DNA of 64,000 bases from Lotus japonicus (taxonomy: Eukaryota > Streptophyta > Magnoliopsida > Fabales > Fabaceae), in contig NC_080046.1 of assembly GCF_012489685.1 (NCBI RefSeq), forward strand, positions 28,402,223 through 28,466,222, given 5' to 3'. Shown here one piece after another: positions 63,625 through 64,000 of the stretch (positions are counted from its first letter, which is position 1; each line of letters starts with the position of its first letter). The notes under the pieces were generated by a model, which saw only the letters and a list, made by a program, of their open reading frames with translations, was not told the DNA's origin and did not search any database. A program made the position numbers and the translations under genes.

Positions 63625-64000
63625 AGAGTCGGAATAGGTGAATATTAGCTAATAGTATAACTATACTATATAATATACGTATAATATATATATATATATA
63701 TGTGTGTGTGTGTATGCGTGTATGTGTGAATATTTTATTTTAGTACTTGTTTGAACGTAAATCGAGACGTCGGTCAATCGACTTTAAATCGACTCGGCAA
63801 TAGAAGTACCAAAGACATGGTCATAATAACCCCAAAAGAGGATGAACTCGACATAAAGGTAGGATAGGCTAAATAGATGATCTGGTCACATCTCTTGGCA
63901 ATGATAGATACATTGTCTCAGAGTGATCGAAACCCGAATCAAGCTAGAAGAGTGATACCTTAATCACTCTAAAGAGATGATATTGAACCTTGAGAAGGGA
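63573..64000 (+). repeat. Tk2b 3' LTR, first 428 bases
   Basis: TGTAACATCCCACCAACC onward, matching the start of the Tk2 3' LTR (37759 leftward), including the compound TA/TG(CA) repeat at 63688-63712. It runs off the right edge. Confidence 0.9.

Overview
This window looks like plant nuclear heterochromatin. Essentially every base I can assign belongs to an LTR retrotransposon; I found no host protein gene, tRNA, rRNA or CRISPR array. The Ty1/copia copies resemble the SIRE/Maximus lineage, including an extra ORF downstream of pol. The Ty3/gypsy copies are chromoviruses with a C-terminal chromodomain, an initiator-Met primer site and very long LTRs (2.3 to 4.4 kb), which fits the Tekay/Del lineage. 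The combination suggests a flowering plant, probably a legume, but I cannot name the species.

Layout (my labels). Co1 is a minus-strand copia element whose gag runs off the left edge (1-658) and whose 5' LTR (718-839 plus 12140-13444) is split by Tk1. Tk1 (840-12139, minus strand) is a complete chromovirus with 3,571-bp LTRs, a CTTTT target duplication and a badly decayed interior. Co1 itself sits in the integrase of Si1, a SIRE-like element on the plus strand (13445-21979). Si1 is followed head to tail by a second copy, Si2 (23103-34166). Si1 contains a 1.3-kb solo LTR (14745-16043). Si2 contains an inverted solo LTR of its own family (24400-25715). The Si1/Si2 array interrupts the 3' LTR of Tk2, an old minus-strand chromovirus (34167-39315 and 50364-55334). 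Tk2 is split in pol by Tk3 (39316-50363, plus strand, ACATT duplication), and Tk3 is split by the solo LTR Tk4 (43338-46159, CATGA duplication). At the right, the Tk2 5' LTR is cut by a truncated chromoviral LTR, Tk5 (55335-58690). This is joined to a plus-strand piece of another Tk2-family copy, Tk2b (58691-59728 and 63358-64000), which is split by a solo LTR of the Tk1 family (59729-63357, TTAAC duplication). Nesting is four deep: Tk2 > Si1/Si2 > Co1 > Tk1.

Four things stand out. (1) Four of the five chromoviral LTR families carry clusters of hairpins in which the loop is conserved and the stems change by compensating substitutions, a signature of selected RNA or single-stranded DNA structure. 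(2) Four of the five LTR families encode, inside the LTR, a related small protein with a W-x2-D ... Y-x-G core; it is open in Tk1 and in the Tk3 3' LTR. A splice-donor-like AG|GTNAGGG lies 1.2 to 1.6 kb upstream in each. (3) Both SIRE-like copies carry, between the env-like ORF and the 3' LTR, an antisense 130-codon ORF with its own TATA box, conserved without indels. (4) Young insertions such as Tk1 and Tk3 have clean duplications but defective interiors, so they were probably moved by proteins supplied in trans.
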